From assembly GCA_947364365.1 (NCBI GenBank), contig CANASP010000004.1, forward strand, positions 1-64,000: a DNA stretch of 64,000 nucleotides. The letters are read 5' to 3'. Each line of letters opens with the position of its first letter. Position 1 is the stretch's first letter. The notes beneath the pieces are model-generated. The model made no database searches and was not told where the DNA came from. It was given only the letters and a program-made list of their open reading frames with translations. Source of the DNA: an uncultured Alistipes sp. (lineage in GTDB: Bacteria; Bacteroidota; Bacteroidia; Bacteroidales; Rikenellaceae). Both the position numbers and the translations under genes were made by a program. Positions 41,563 to 51,848 of the stretch are shown here, in pieces.

Positions 41563-42939
41563 ATGAAACTTCCCTATGCCGAACCCTACCGGATCAAGAT
41601 GACCGAACCGATCCGCACCTCCACGCGCGAGGAGCGCGAGGAGTGGATCCGCCAGGCGCGCTACAACCTCTTCAAACTGCGCTCGGACCAGGTGACGATC
41701 GACCTTCTGACCGACTCGGGCACCGGGTCGATGAGCGACCGCCAGTGGGCCGCCATGATGACCGGCGACGAAAGCTACGCCGGCGCCTCCTCCTACTTCC
41801 GCCTCAAGGAGACGATCGGGCGGCTCTTCGACATGCCCTGGTTCCTGCCGACGCACCAGGGGCGTGCGGCCGAGAACGTCATCTTCTCGGCGCTGCTCCG
41901 CGAGGGCGACATCGTGCCCGGCAACTCGCACTTCGACACCACGAAGGGCCACATCGAGCACCGCCGCTGCCATGCCGTCGACTGCACGATCGACGCCGCG
42001 GCCGACACGCAGCTCGACATCCCCTTCAAGGGCGAGATGGACATCGCGAAACTGGAGACCGTACTGAAGGCGCATCCCCGCGAGAAGGTGCCGTGCGTGG
42101 TGCTGACGATCACCAACAACACGGCCGGCGGCCAGCCCGTCTCGATGCGCAACATCCGCGAGACGGCCGACCTGTGCCGCCGCTACGGCGTGCCGCTGCT
42201 CATCGACTCGGCCCGCTTCGCCGAAAACGCCTACTTCATCCGAACGCGCGAGGAGGGCTACGCCGCGAAGACAATCAAGGAGATCGTGCGCGAGATCTAC
42301 TCCTATGCCGACATCATGACCATCTCGGCCAAGAAGGACGGCGTGGTCAACATGGGCGGCTTCGTGGCGATGCGCTCGGAGGAGTTGTTCCGCCGGGCCA
42401 TGTCCTACTGCATCATGTACGAGGGCTACGTCACCTACGGCGGCATGGCGGGCCGCGACATGGACGCCCTGGCCGTGGGGCTCGACGAGAACACCGAATT
42501 CGAGCAGCTTGACGCGCGCATCCGCCAGGTGCGGCTGCTGGGCGACCTGCTCGACGAGTACGGCGTGCCCTACCAGCGCCCGGCGGGCGGCCATGCGATC
42601 TTCATCGACGCCAAGCGCGTGCTGCCCAACCTGCCCAAGGAGCAGTTCATCGCCCAGACGCTGGCCGTGGAGCTCTATCTCGAAGCGGGCATCCGCGGCG
42701 TGGAGATCGGCTCGATCCTCGCCGACCGCGACCCCGAGACCCACGAGAACCGCTACCCGGCGCTCGAACTGCTGCGTCTGGCCATCCCGCGGCGCGTCTA
42801 CACCGACAACCACATCCGTGTGATCGCCGCCGCCTGCCGCAACATCTACGAGCGACGGGAGCGGATCACCTCGGGCTACCGCATCGCCTTCGAGGCGCCG
42901 ATCCTGCGCCACTTCACCGTGGAGCTGGAGAAGATCTGA
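41563..42939 (+). CDS. tnaA: tryptophanase
   Basis: 458 residues from ATG 41563 (MKLPYAEPYRIKMTEPI). Beta-eliminating lyase with PLP lysine in SAKKDGVV and LLTDSGTGSMSD. Tryptophanase rather than tyrosine phenol-lyase: the position of Thr124 of TPL is Asp (HFDTTKGH), and the position of TPL Arg381 (MERG) is Ile (VEIGS), as in E. coli TnaA. It splits tryptophan into indole, pyruvate and ammonia. No tnaC-like leader or adjacent tryptophan permease is seen. Confidence 0.9.
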   Translation: MKLPYAEPYRIKMTEPIRTSTREEREEWIRQARYNLFKLRSDQVTIDLLTDSGTGSMSDRQWAAMMTGDESYAGASSYFRLKETIGRLFDMPWFLPTHQGRAAENVIFSALLREGDIVPGNSHFDTTKGHIEHRRCHAVDCTIDAAADTQLDIPFKGEMDIAKLETVLKAHPREKVPCVVLTITNNTAGGQPVSMRNIRETADLCRRYGVPLLIDSARFAENAYFIRTREEGYAAKTIKEIVREIYSYADIMTISAKKDGVVNMGGFVAMRSEELFRRAMSYCIMYEGYVTYGGMAGRDMDALAVGLDENTEFEQLDARIRQVRLLGDLLDEYGVPYQRPAGGHAIFIDAKRVLPNLPKEQFIAQTLAVELYLEAGIRGVEIGSILADRDPETHENRYPALELLRLAIPRRVYTDNHIRVIAAACRNIYERRERITSGYRIAFEAPILRHFTVELEKI

Positions 42940-42958
42940 CACCCGACCGCAAACGAAG

Positions 42959-42985
42959 CGCGGGGCCGGACGATCCGGCCCCGCG
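42959..42985 (+). terminator. tnaA terminator
   Basis: A perfect 12-bp stem (42959-42970 with 42974-42985) with a 3-nt loop, then TTCTGTTTC. It may also serve the minus-strand membrane protein gene. Confidence 0.8.
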
Positions 42986-43007
42986 TTCTGTTTCGGGAGA
43001 GGCTGCG

Positions 43008-43535
43008 TCAGCCCCCTGTCGCAAAGAGGACGACCGCCATGAGGAGCACGGCCCACCACGTCGGTAGCCGCGCGTCGCGCGGGAAGAGGCGGGCGAGGCG
43101 CTCCGAACGCTCGAAGTAGAGCAGCAGCGCCAGCCATGCGGCGACCCAAAGCAGGTTGGAGAGCACGGCGGCGGAGAGGTTGCCGAGGCCGAAGGGATGC
43201 CACGCGCGGAAATCGAAAAGACGCCAGCCGCAGGCCGCAAGGCTCGTCAGGGCCTTCAGCCCCGCGTAGGCCGAGGCGAGCGGCAGGGCGCGGGAGCGCC
43301 GCTGCGCGAGGGCGACGAAGAGTCCCAGCGGGAGCAGCGCGGCCAGTACGGCGAGAAGGGAGACCGACACGCTCTGCCACGTGGCGCCCGAACCGAAAAC
43401 GCCCGAAAAGAGCGGCCCCAGGACCCGGACCGCCCGGTCGAAGCCGTAGGCGCCCAGCGCCCACACGGGCCCCGGCAGGGCGCCAGCCTGCCGCACGAAG
43501 GGCGACGCGGCGATGCGGTCGACGAGGTGGTTCAC
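43008..43535 (-). CDS. small membrane protein of unknown function
   Basis: 175 residues if started at the GTG at 43535 (NHLVDRIAASPFVRQ), 7 bp after asd; there is no later ATG before the membrane part. About four membrane helices (VSVSLLAVLAALLPLGLFVA, LLWVAAWLALLLYF, WWAVLLMAVVLFA). I do not recognise the family. Probably cotranscribed with asd. Confidence 0.65.
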   Translation of the reverse strand: MNHLVDRIAASPFVRQAGALPGPVWALGAYGFDRAVRVLGPLFSGVFGSGATWQSVSVSLLAVLAALLPLGLFVALAQRRSRALPLASAYAGLKALTSLAACGWRLFDFRAWHPFGLGNLSAAVLSNLLWVAAWLALLLYFERSERLARLFPRDARLPTWWAVLLMAVVLFATGG

Positions 43536-43542
43536 GGCGCGG

Positions 43543-44535
43543 TCAGATGAGCGTCTCGAGGATCTGCACGGCGTTGAGTGCCGCACCCTTGCGGATCTGG
43601 TCGCTCACGCACCAGAACGCGAGGCCGTTGTCCGAGGCGAGGTCCTTGCGGATGCGGCCCACGTAGACCGGATCGTGGTCGGCGACGAAGAGCGGCATGG
43701 GATAGACCTTGCCGGCCGGATCGTCCATCAGCACCACGCCCTCGGCCGCGGCGAAGGCGGCGCGCGCCTCCTCGACCGAGACGGGACGCTCGGTTTCGAT
43801 CCAGATGCTCTCCGAGTGGGCGCGCATGACCGGCACGCGCACACAGGTGGCCGACACGGCGATGTCGGAGTGCATGATCTTGCGCGTCTCGTTGTACATC
43901 TTCATCTCCTCCTTCGTGTAGTCGTTGTCCGTGAAGAGGTCGATATGCGGGATGACGTTGTAGGCGAGCTGGAAGGCGAACTTCTCGACCGGGGGCTGCC
44001 CGCCTGCGGCGAGCCGGGCGTGCTGCGTCTCCAGCTCGGCCATGCCGGCGGCTCCGGCACCGCTGGCCGACTGGTAGGTGGCCACATGGACGCGGCGGAT
44101 GTGCGAGAGGCGCTCGATGGCCTTGAGCGCCACGACCATCTGGATCGTCGTGCAGTTGGGGTTGGCGATGATGCGGCGCGGCGCCTGCCGGGCATCCTCG
44201 GGGTTGACCTCGGGAACCACCAGCGGAACGTCGTCGGCCATGCGGAAAGCGCTCGAATTGTCGATCATCGTCGTCCCGTGCTTCGTGATCGTCCCGGCGA
44301 ACTCGACCGAAGTGCCGGCACCGGCCGAGACGAGCGCGAAGTCGATGCCGCGGAAGTCGTCGTTGTGCTGCAGGAGTTTCACCTCCAGCTCCTTGCCGCG
44401 GAACATGTATTTGCGGCCCGCGCTGCGCTCGGAGCCGAACAGCACCAGCTCGTCGATCGGAAGCGGACGCGCCTCCAGAATCTTCAGGAATTCCTGACCT
44501 ACGGCGCCGCTGGCGCCGACGATTGCGATCTTCAT
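43543..44535 (-). CDS. asd: aspartate-semialdehyde dehydrogenase
   Basis: 330 residues from ATG 44535 ([20 protein letters not shown]). NADP motif GASGAVG, catalytic Cys in ANPNCTTIQ, and active-site His in [10 protein letters not shown]. It makes aspartate semialdehyde for lysine/diaminopimelate, threonine and methionine. 49 bp after the PBP gene, in line with cell-wall precursor supply. Confidence 0.96.
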   Translation of the reverse strand: MKIAIVGASGAVGQEFLKILEARPLPIDELVLFGSERSAGRKYMFRGKELEVKLLQHNDDFRGIDFALVSAGAGTSVEFAGTITKHGTTMIDNSSAFRMADDVPLVVPEVNPEDARQAPRRIIANPNCTTIQMVVALKAIERLSHIRRVHVATYQSASGAGAAGMAELETQHARLAAGGQPPVEKFAFQLAYNVIPHIDLFTDNDYTKEEMKMYNETRKIMHSDIAVSATCVRVPVMRAHSESIWIETERPVSVEEARAAFAAAEGVVLMDDPAGKVYPMPLFVADHDPVYVGRIRKDLASDNGLAFWCVSDQIRKGAALNAVQILETLI

Positions 44536-44584
44536 GTTTTTTGACTTTTTATTTATGCGGATTGACTCTTCATCTCCTCTGCCG

Positions 44585-46981
44585 TCAGTCGAAGAACTCG
44601 TCCTCGACGGCGGACACCTGCGTCTCCTCGATCTCCTCCTCGCAGTCGTAGCGGGGCATCTGCGCCGGACGGACGAAGCGGTCGGCGCTGCTGACCCCCA
44701 GCCCGCCGTGGGCATAGACCCGCTTGAGGAAGTCGCCCACGATGGGCAGCGCCACCACGCCGCCCTCGCCGCGCGCGAGCAGGTGGACCGACTGGTCCTC
44801 GCCGCCGACCCACGCGCCGGCGACCAGCCGCGGGGTGACGCACATGAACCACCCGTCGCGGTTCTCGTTGGAGGTGCCGGTCTTGCCGCCCACCTCCGCC
44901 TCGCGGGGCACGTACTGGCGCAGACGGCCGCCCGTACCGCCGTCGACGACGCCCTGGAGCATCGTCAGCATGGTGTAGGCCGTGCGCTCGTTGACGGCAT
45001 CCTGCGACTGGGGGATGAAGCTGGCGATGAGATTGCCCTGGCGGTCCTCGATGCGCGTGACGAAGATCGGGTCGTTGTGCACGCCCTGGTTGACGAAGGT
45101 CGAGAAGGCGCTCGTGAGCTCGAAGACGTTCGACTCCGACGAACCGATGCAGAGCGCCGGCACGGGATCGATGAAGCTGCGGATACCCATGTTGTGGATG
45201 AAGTCGGCCACGGCCTCGGGCTGCTTGGCCTGCTTCATGATCCAGGCCGAGTAGTTGTTGCGGCTGCGCGCGAGGCCCCAGCGCAACGGGTGGAGCACGC
45301 CGTCGTACTCGACCTTGCCCGCCTCCTTGGGCGACCAGGCCGTGCCGCCCGCCGTCTCGATCGTCACCGGCAGGTTGGGAACCATCGTGCAGGGCGAGAA
45401 GCCCAGGTGGTCGATGGCGAAGGTGTAGACGAAGGGTTTCATCGTCGAGCCGATCTGGCGCTTGCCCTGCTTGGCCATGTCGTACTTGAAGTAGCGGAAG
45501 TTGGGGCCGCCGACATAGGCGCGCACGTAGCCCGTGCGGGGATCGAGCGCCACGAAGGCCGCGCGCATGATGCGTTTGTGGTGGAGGATCGAGTCGCGGG
45601 GCGTCATCACCGTGTCGCGCTCGCCCTTGAAGGTGAACACGCGCGTCGAGCAGGGACGGTCGAAGGCCGCCTCGATCTGCTTGTCGCTCGCTCCGGCGCG
45701 CTTCATCTCGCGGTAGCGGTCGGAGTAGCGGATGGCGCGCCGCATGATGCGCTCGCGCTCCTCCTTGTCGATGCCGATGAAGAGGGTCTTGGTGCGGCGC
45801 ACCTGGGCATCCATCTGGGGCTGGATCGCCGTCGCGAGCTGGCGTTGCAGGGCCTGCTCGGCGTAGGTCTGCATCGTGGAGTTGATCGTGGTGTAGATCT
45901 TCAGGCCGTCGCGGTAGATGTTGTAGGGCTCGCCGTCGGCCTTGCGGTTCTTGTGGCACCAGCCGTAGAGGGGGTTCTCCTCGTACTCCCTGACCGCCAC
46001 GTCGTAGTCCCACTCGTTGTAGAACTGGTTGCGGCGAGGCTTCTCGGCGTTCATCACCAGACGCAGCATCTCGCGGAAGTAGGTCGCCGTGCCCTCGTTG
46101 TGCGACACGGGACGGTAGTCGAGCCGGATGGGCAGCGCCGAGAGCGAGTCGCAGGCGTGGCGCGTGAGCGCCCCGGCCTTCTCCATGCGCGAGAGGACGA
46201 GGTTGCGGCGCGCGAGGGCGTTGTCGGGATTGCGCACGGGCGAGTAGCGCGTGGGGGCGTTGACCACGCCCACCAGCACGGCGGCCTCCTGGACGTTGAG
46301 CTGGTGGGGCTCCTTGTTGAAGAAGGTCTGCGCCGCCGACTTGATGCCGTAGGCGTTCGAGCCGTACTCGACCGTATTGAGGTACATGGCGGCGATCTCC
46401 TCCTTGGTGTAGTTGTATTCGAGCTTCAGGGCGGTGATCCACTCCTTGAACTTCGAGGTGACGAGCTTGGCCGTGCGGTAAATGCGGCCGCGGTTGCGCA
46501 CCGTGTCGCGCGGGAAGAGGTTCTTGGCCAGCTGCTGCGTGATGGTCGAACCGCCGCCCTGCGACGAGCGCTGGAGCAGCACGGTCTTCAGCGCCACACG
46601 GAACAGCGAGGGGATGTCGATGCCCGAGTGGGAGCGGAAACGGACGTCCTCGGTCGCGACGAGCGCCCCGACGATGGGCGGCACCTCGCGCCCGTCGAGG
46701 CGGATGCGGAGCGTCGAGTCGGAGGGGAACAGGTCGGCGTACTGGACGTAGGAGCGGTTCTGGACGAAGAACGAGCCGAGGACCTTGCCGTCCTCGGAGT
46801 AGATCTCCGTCGCGAGGTTGCTGCGCGGGTTCTCCAGCTCCTCGAACGACGGGAGGCGGCCGAAGGCGCCGGCGGCCGTCAGCAGCAGCATCGCGGCGAG
46901 CAGCGCCACGGGGGCGAAAGCCGCGATCCAGATCCAGCGTATCGTCTTGGGGCCGAAGCCCTGCTTTTTCTTCTTTGCCAT
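44585..46981 (-). CDS. mrcA: class A penicillin-binding protein 1A
   Basis: 798 residues from ATG 46981 ([16 protein letters not shown]). One N-terminal membrane helix, GT51 transglycosylase ([12 protein letters not shown] with catalytic Glu, [16 protein letters not shown]) and a transpeptidase with SxxK in GSTMKPF, SRN in ARSRNNYSA and KTG in GGKTGTSN. It polymerises and cross-links peptidoglycan. Gene symbol by analogy. Confidence 0.93.
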   Translation of the reverse strand: MAKKKKQGFGPKTIRWIWIAAFAPVALLAAMLLLTAAGAFGRLPSFEELENPRSNLATEIYSEDGKVLGSFFVQNRSYVQYADLFPSDSTLRIRLDGREVPPIVGALVATEDVRFRSHSGIDIPSLFRVALKTVLLQRSSQGGGSTITQQLAKNLFPRDTVRNRGRIYRTAKLVTSKFKEWITALKLEYNYTKEEIAAMYLNTVEYGSNAYGIKSAAQTFFNKEPHQLNVQEAAVLVGVVNAPTRYSPVRNPDNALARRNLVLSRMEKAGALTRHACDSLSALPIRLDYRPVSHNEGTATYFREMLRLVMNAEKPRRNQFYNEWDYDVAVREYEENPLYGWCHKNRKADGEPYNIYRDGLKIYTTINSTMQTYAEQALQRQLATAIQPQMDAQVRRTKTLFIGIDKEERERIMRRAIRYSDRYREMKRAGASDKQIEAAFDRPCSTRVFTFKGERDTVMTPRDSILHHKRIMRAAFVALDPRTGYVRAYVGGPNFRYFKYDMAKQGKRQIGSTMKPFVYTFAIDHLGFSPCTMVPNLPVTIETAGGTAWSPKEAGKVEYDGVLHPLRWGLARSRNNYSAWIMKQAKQPEAVADFIHNMGIRSFIDPVPALCIGSSESNVFELTSAFSTFVNQGVHNDPIFVTRIEDRQGNLIASFIPQSQDAVNERTAYTMLTMLQGVVDGGTGGRLRQYVPREAEVGGKTGTSNENRDGWFMCVTPRLVAGAWVGGEDQSVHLLARGEGGVVALPIVGDFLKRVYAHGGLGVSSADRFVRPAQMPRYDCEEEIEETQVSAVEDEFFD

Positions 46982-46999
46982 AAAAGAGCGAATTTGGTG

Positions 47000-47007
47000 C
47001 GAAGATA
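47000..47007 (-). promoter_or_regulatory. -7 box of the PBP1A/asd unit
   Basis: The minus strand reads TATCTTCG, 18 nt before the start codon. Confidence 0.65.
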
Positions 47008-47235
47008 GGAAGAATTTGCCAAAAAACGGGCGATCGGGCCCGACAATCGCGCGCGCGAACACGACGACGGGCCGGAGCGCATCGTGCGGGACAGCGGAAA
47101 ACGGGGCGAGAGAGCAGCAGAGCCGGCGGTGCGGCGGGAGGCGGCGCAACGGGAGGCGGACAGCGGACAGCGGGAGGCGGCGCAACGGACGGAACGGAAC
47201 CTATGACCGCCCGGACCGCGGCGGCACATCCGCCC

Positions 47236-47265
47236 GCCGCAGGTCAGAGCGCCGCAGGTCAGAGC
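47236..47265. repeat. 15-bp tandem duplication across a stop codon
   Basis: GCCGCAGGTCAGAGC occurs twice in a row; the second copy contains the TGA of the GH20 gene. The gap 47008-47235 also carries two copies of an 18-bp G+C-rich sequence (GGGAGGCGGCGCAACGG type). Confidence 0.85.
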
Positions 47266-49412
47266 GCCGGGCGGATCCGCGGCGGCTGGATGGTCACGTA
47301 GGGGGTGCCGTTGTCGTCGCACGTGGAGACGATCCTCACGGCGCGCACCGGGCGGTCGGGACGGAGCGTGACGCTCCCCTGCTCCAGCTCGCCCGCGGGG
47401 CGGAACGTACGCCCGTCGTAGGAGACCTCGACGCGTCCCGTGGTGACGATCGTCTTGGGCAGCTGGCGGTTGCCCGTCTGGAGGAATAGCTCGCGGCAGC
47501 GCACCGGCGAGGCGAACTCGTAGAGCACCCAGTCGCCCCGGCGGCAGGCGCGGGCCGTGCGCGAGAGGCCGCGGTAGCGCTCGGCGTTGGCGTAGGGGAA
47601 GCGGCGGCTCTCGCCCATCGAAGTGGTGATCGTCACCTCGGGGGCCACGGTGCGGTGGTAGGCCTTGCCCGTCACGTAGGGGCTGCGGGCCCCGCCCCGG
47701 CGGCTGAAGAAGCGGAGCGAGGGCGAGCGCATGGCGTCGACGGGGCCGCGGTAGCGCTCCGCCTCGCCGCCGTCCTCCACCTGCCAGAGCTCCGAGCCGT
47801 CGTCGACCGAGAGGTGCATGGCCCCGTCGCGCACCTCCATCCGCGGCGGGAACAGCCGGAAGCGGATGCCCATCGCCTCCATGCGGGGGTAGTGGCGTTC
47901 GATCAGTTCGCGGCGGTAGGCCTCCCACCCTTCGGCGTTGCCGCTCCAGGCGATGCGCGCGAGGGCGCAGATGCGCGGGAAGGTCATGTAGTCGAGGTAG
48001 TCGGGCTTCTCGGGCTCGTGCGAAATGTAGGCTTCGCTGAAGAAGGCCCCGGCCAGGCCGACGACGCGGCCGAGCAGCTCGGGGGTGAAGCCCTTGGCCG
48101 CGGGGTCGAAGGCGAAGGTCTTCTGCGCGTCGAAGATCGCGGCCCAGTCGTGTCCGTCCTCGTAAGGGCTCTGGCGCATGTCGAAATAGAAGCTCTCGCC
48201 GGGCATCACCACCGTGGGGTAGCCCTTCGACGCGGCGTCGAGGCAGGCGGCGACGCTCTGCCAGCCGTAGACGCGCGTCGAGCGGTCGATCCGTCCCGTC
48301 TTCACCGCCTCGTTCCACACGGCGGGGCGCTTGCCGTGGCGCGCGAGGATCGCCGCGACGCGCTCCATGAAGAGGTCCTCGAGGCCGTGGGCATCGGCTA
48401 GGCCGCGGCGGCGCATCAGCGCCCGGCAGTCGGGGCAGCGCTCCCACTGCGAGGTCTCGACCTCGTCGCCGCCCACGTGGATGTATTCCGAGGGGAAGAG
48501 GGCGCAGAGCTCGCCGAGGATGTCGTCGAGCAGCGCGTAGTTCTCCTCGCGGGCCACGCACCACGCCGAGCGGTAGTCGTAGCCGTTGGTCGAGACCGTG
48601 TCGGGCGGGTAGGGGCAGCGGATCTCGGGCCGCACCGAGGCGATGCAGCGGCTGTGGCCCGGCAGGTCGATCTCGGGGATGATCTCGATGTTGCGCAGGG
48701 CGGCGTAGTCGATGATGCGGCGCATCTGCTCCTGGGTGAAGTAGCCGCCGTATTTCTCGCCCCACTTGCCGTAGACGGGCCTCACGGGCGAGTCGCCGCC
48801 GCGGAAGCCCCCCACGGCGGCCAGCTCGGGGTGCGAGCGGATCTCGATGCGCCACCCCTCGTCGTCCGAGAGGTGGAGGTGCAGCTTGTTTATATTGTGG
48901 AACGCCAGCAGGTCGATGTAGCGCAGGAGAGCTGCCTCGTCGATCCACGTGCGCGCCAGGTCGAGCATCATGCCGCGGTAGGCGAAGCGCGGCGCGTCGT
49001 CGATGCGGCAGCAGGCCACCCCGGTCCCGGGGGCGACGCCGCGGCCCGCGTAGACCTCGGGCGGGAGCAGGCGGAAGAGCTGCTGCAGCCCGTTGAAGAC
49101 CCCGCCTGCCGTCGCGGCGCGCACGACGATGCGGTCCGGGACGACGTCGAGGCGGTAGCCCTCGGCCGAGGCGACCGCAAGCGTGTCGAGCAGCAGCGCG
49201 ACCGCCCCGTCGCCCGCACGGTCCGTATCGACCCCGCAGCCGAGGTAACGGGCCGCGTAGTCGGCCAGCGGCAGCAGCGCGCGGTCGGCGACGAGGGTCG
49301 TCGAGGCGGAGAAGACGAAACGGCCCGGTGCGGCGGCGACCGAGCGCGGGGCGGGCTGCGCGGCGGCCGCGAGCGGAGCCAGCAGGCAGAGTATCAGCAG
49401 ACGGAGCTTCAT
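47259..49412 (-). CDS. beta-N-acetylhexosaminidase, GH20
   Basis: 717 residues. Signal peptide MKLRLLILCLLAPLAAAAQ; N-terminal GH20b domain; catalytic barrel with HLHLSDDEGWR, PEIDLPGH and the Asp-Glu pair in HVGGDEVETSQW; a C-terminal galactose-binding-like domain (about 560-717). It removes terminal GlcNAc/GalNAc from host glycans or chitooligosaccharides in the periplasm or outside. Divergent from mazG. Confidence 0.95.
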   Translation of the reverse strand: MKLRLLILCLLAPLAAAAQPAPRSVAAAPGRFVFSASTTLVADRALLPLADYAARYLGCGVDTDRAGDGAVALLLDTLAVASAEGYRLDVVPDRIVVRAATAGGVFNGLQQLFRLLPPEVYAGRGVAPGTGVACCRIDDAPRFAYRGMMLDLARTWIDEAALLRYIDLLAFHNINKLHLHLSDDEGWRIEIRSHPELAAVGGFRGGDSPVRPVYGKWGEKYGGYFTQEQMRRIIDYAALRNIEIIPEIDLPGHSRCIASVRPEIRCPYPPDTVSTNGYDYRSAWCVAREENYALLDDILGELCALFPSEYIHVGGDEVETSQWERCPDCRALMRRRGLADAHGLEDLFMERVAAILARHGKRPAVWNEAVKTGRIDRSTRVYGWQSVAACLDAASKGYPTVVMPGESFYFDMRQSPYEDGHDWAAIFDAQKTFAFDPAAKGFTPELLGRVVGLAGAFFSEAYISHEPEKPDYLDYMTFPRICALARIAWSGNAEGWEAYRRELIERHYPRMEAMGIRFRLFPPRMEVRDGAMHLSVDDGSELWQVEDGGEAERYRGPVDAMRSPSLRFFSRRGGARSPYVTGKAYHRTVAPEVTITTSMGESRRFPYANAERYRGLSRTARACRRGDWVLYEFASPVRCRELFLQTGNRQLPKTIVTTGRVEVSYDGRTFRPAGELEQGSVTLRPDRPVRAVRIVSTCDDNGTPYVTIQPPRIRPAL

Positions 49413-49434
49413 GTTTTCGGACGAATTGCTCCGG

Positions 49435-49471
49435 CAAAATTACTTTTTTCCGGCCGAATATGCTACCTTTG
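49435..49471. promoter_or_regulatory. divergent promoters for GH20 and mazG
   Basis: 49435-49442 reads TAATTTTG on the minus strand; 49464-49471 reads TACCTTTG on the plus strand. Confidence 0.75.
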
Positions 49472-49495
49472 TCGTGATAAATGGAAAATACCGCA

Positions 49496-50284
49496 ATGGA
49501 AGACAAACGTTTGAAAGCGACGGCCCGCCTGCTGGAGGTGATGGAGACGCTGCGCCGCGAGTGCCCGTGGGACCGCGAGCAGACCTTCGAGTCGCTGCGC
49601 AACAATACGATCGAGGAGACCTACGAACTGGTCGACGCCATCACCGACGGCAACATGGAGGGCATCCGCGAGGAGCTGGGCGACCTGCTACTGCACGTGG
49701 TGTTCTACTCGAAGCTAGGCGAGGAGCAGGGCGCCTTCGACTTCGGCGACGTGGCCGACGCGCTGTGCGACAAACTCATCTACCGCCACCCGCACGTCTA
49801 CGGCGACATCCACGCCGCGACGCCCGACGCCGTGCGCGAGAACTGGGAGGCGCTCAAGCTGCGCAAGAAGAAGCGCAAGAGCGGCACGCTGGGCGGCGTC
49901 CCGCGCGCGCTGCCGGCGATGGTCAAGGCCTACCGCATGGGCGAGAAGGCCGCCGGCGCCGGCTTCGATTGGGAGAAGAAGGAGGACGTGTGGGAGAAGG
50001 TCCGCGAGGAGATCGGCGAGGTCGAGGCCGAGATGCGCCGCGGCGAGGCGGGCGACCTTGAGGGCGAGTTCGGCGACCTGTTCTTCGCGCTGGTCAACGC
50101 CTGCCGCCTCTACGGCGTCGATCCCGAGTCGGCGCTGGCCCGTACCAACCGCAAGTTCCGCCGCCGCTTCGACGCGATGGAGGAGCGGGCCGCGGCCGCG
50201 GGACACACGCTGCACGAGCTCCCGCTCGCGGAGCAGGAGGCGCTCTGGCAGGAGGCCAAGCGGCAGGAGCGCGAGGAGAAGTAG
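49496..50284 (+). CDS. mazG: nucleoside triphosphate pyrophosphohydrolase MazG
   Basis: 262 residues from ATG 49496, preferred over ATG 49481 because the latter would leave only about 5 nt of leader after the -7 box. Two MazG domains: the first has CPWDREQT, EETYELVDAI and EELGDLLLHV, the second has EEIGEVEAEMRR and EFGDLFFALVN. It hydrolyses non-canonical NTPs to NMP and pyrophosphate. Confidence 0.95.
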   Translation: MEDKRLKATARLLEVMETLRRECPWDREQTFESLRNNTIEETYELVDAITDGNMEGIREELGDLLLHVVFYSKLGEEQGAFDFGDVADALCDKLIYRHPHVYGDIHAATPDAVRENWEALKLRKKKRKSGTLGGVPRALPAMVKAYRMGEKAAGAGFDWEKKEDVWEKVREEIGEVEAEMRRGEAGDLEGEFGDLFFALVNACRLYGVDPESALARTNRKFRRRFDAMEERAAAAGHTLHELPLAEQEALWQEAKRQEREEK

Positions 50285-50344
50285 GGAGAGACGGATCGTT
50301 TCTCGCCGTTGCGACAACGGTCCGCGCTTCGGCGCCTCGGAGCG

Positions 50345-50570
50345 CGGCAAAAAAGCAGCCACCCGGCGCGGAGGGCAGCTCTTCTCGCACAAGGCTCGCC
50401 GCAGCCTCCGCCGGCTGCGGGCTGGAACCGACAATACGATTATGCAACGGGCCGTGTCGCGGCAAAAAGCAGCCCCGCTTCGGCTCCCCGGAGCCGGCGG
50501 GCCGCAGCCTCCGGCGGCGAAGGCCCGCCAATCTCGCTTTACGCTCGTCGGGGCCCTTCGCAGGCTGCGT
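50345..50570 (+). repeat. dispersed intergenic repeat, copy 2, with internal duplication
   Basis: In the gene-free gap 50285-50614. 50481-50570 matches the reverse complement of 41239-41335. Within the gap, GCGGCAAAAA(A)GCAGCC followed by a GCCGCAGCCTCC block occurs twice (from about 50345 and from about 50458), the first copy more degenerate. No coding potential is convincing. Confidence 0.75.
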
Positions 50571-50614
50571 CCCGACCCTGCGACGATAAAAAATGACACG
50601 ATAAACGACCAGCA

Positions 50615-51844
50615 ATGAACCCTGCAACCCGCCTCCGCATCGCCGCACCGGTCTTCGCCGCGCTGCTGACAGCCTCCTGCGGCGGCACGGCGGCACCGAC
50701 CGACACCGACACAGCACCCGAAGGGCTGCCCGCGGGAGCGATCGCCTGCGAATACGCGGACGGCCACCTCTATTTCGACGCCCGGATCCGCGACACGATC
50801 CCCGCGCGACTGCTCTTCGACACCGGAGCCACGGACCTTTCGGTCGACTCGCTGTGGCTCGCCCGCTCGGGGTTCGAGCCCGAGGCGGTCGGGCAGGCGC
50901 TGCTTCGGGGCGCCGGAAGCCAGACGGTCCGCCTGCCGCTCCTGCTCGACACGATACGATTCCGAGTCGACACGCTTTGCATGGAGTGCCGTGCGACGGC
51001 GGTGATCGGACTCAAGGAGATCCTGGGCCGCCGCGCCGACGGTATCTTCGGGCTGAACTATTGGGCCGACCGCTGCGTGGAGTTCGACCTGCGGCGCGGC
51101 TACGTGCGCGCCGCGTCGCCCGACACGCTGGCCGAGGCGGGCTTCGTGCGCCTGCCGCTGCGCCGCAGCGGACGCGACCTGCTCGTCGCAGCCGAGGTGG
51201 CGCTCGGCGAAGGATGCCGCATCGCGGGAGAGTTCCTGCTCGACACGGGGTGCGGCCCGGCCGCCGTGGTGAACGCTCCGGCGGCACGCCAGGCGGGATT
51301 CGACCGCTACGAGGGCCCGAAGATCGGTTACCGGACCGTGGCGGGCGGCGTGGGCGGCCTCTCGGCGAGCGACGTGTGTCTGGCCGACACGGTGCGCCTG
51401 GGCCGGTGGGCGTTCGCGGCCGTGCCGGTCGAGGTATCGCGCAACGAAAGCGGAGTGCTCGCCCGCGAGGATATGGCCGGCGTGATCGGCATGGAGCTGC
51501 TCGAACGCTTCGTCTTCGCCATCGACTTCGATCGCGACGCCCCGGCGCTGTGGCTGCGTCCGGCCAACGGAGCCGACGCCCCGTTCCCTTTGGTCGCACC
51601 GCCCTTCGGCTCGGTCGACCGCACCGACATCGGCCGGGGATGGGTCGTCACGGGGCTCTACGAGGGGCTGGCGCCCGAAGGGCTGCGGCCGGGCGACGAG
51701 ATCGTCGCGTGGGACGGCCGTTCCACCGACTCCTGCGACGATCCCGGGGCTGCGCTGCGCACGCCGGGCCGCCACCGCATGGAGGTACGGCGCGGCGGGG
51801 AGCTTCGCACCTATGAAACCGAAACGAAAAATTTATTCGATTAG
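50615..51844 (+). CDS. retropepsin-like aspartic protease lipoprotein with PDZ domain
   Basis: 409 residues. Lipobox LLTASCGG. Two aspartic-protease half-sites: LLFDTGATDLSVD (about 69-81) and FLLDTGCGPAAVV (about 208-220), with a following hydrophobic-Gly (GVIGMELLERF). The C-terminal ~80 residues form a PDZ fold (GLYEGLAPEGLRPGDEIVAW). It may process or quality-control peptides outside the inner membrane; the substrate is unknown. It may be cotranscribed with the downstream gene, 4 bp away. Confidence 0.85.
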   Translation: MNPATRLRIAAPVFAALLTASCGGTAAPTDTDTAPEGLPAGAIACEYADGHLYFDARIRDTIPARLLFDTGATDLSVDSLWLARSGFEPEAVGQALLRGAGSQTVRLPLLLDTIRFRVDTLCMECRATAVIGLKEILGRRADGIFGLNYWADRCVEFDLRRGYVRAASPDTLAEAGFVRLPLRRSGRDLLVAAEVALGEGCRIAGEFLLDTGCGPAAVVNAPAARQAGFDRYEGPKIGYRTVAGGVGGLSASDVCLADTVRLGRWAFAAVPVEVSRNESGVLAREDMAGVIGMELLERFVFAIDFDRDAPALWLRPANGADAPFPLVAPPFGSVDRTDIGRGWVVTGLYEGLAPEGLRPGDEIVAWDGRSTDSCDDPGAALRTPGRHRMEVRRGGELRTYETETKNLFD

Positions 51845-51848
51845 AGAT

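Noticed and set aside
41563..42939. Tyrosine phenol-lyase instead of tryptophanase
   Set aside because: The two specificity positions inspected (Asp in HFDTTKGH, Ile in VEIGS) match TnaA, not TPL.
44534..47008. An 824-codon plus-strand frame opposite the PBP gene
   Set aside because: It is an antisense shadow; the minus strand carries complete GT51 and transpeptidase motifs.
50309..50596. Small ORFs in the gap before the retropepsin gene
   Set aside because: They fall in a dispersed repeat and have a composition unlike the proteins around them.
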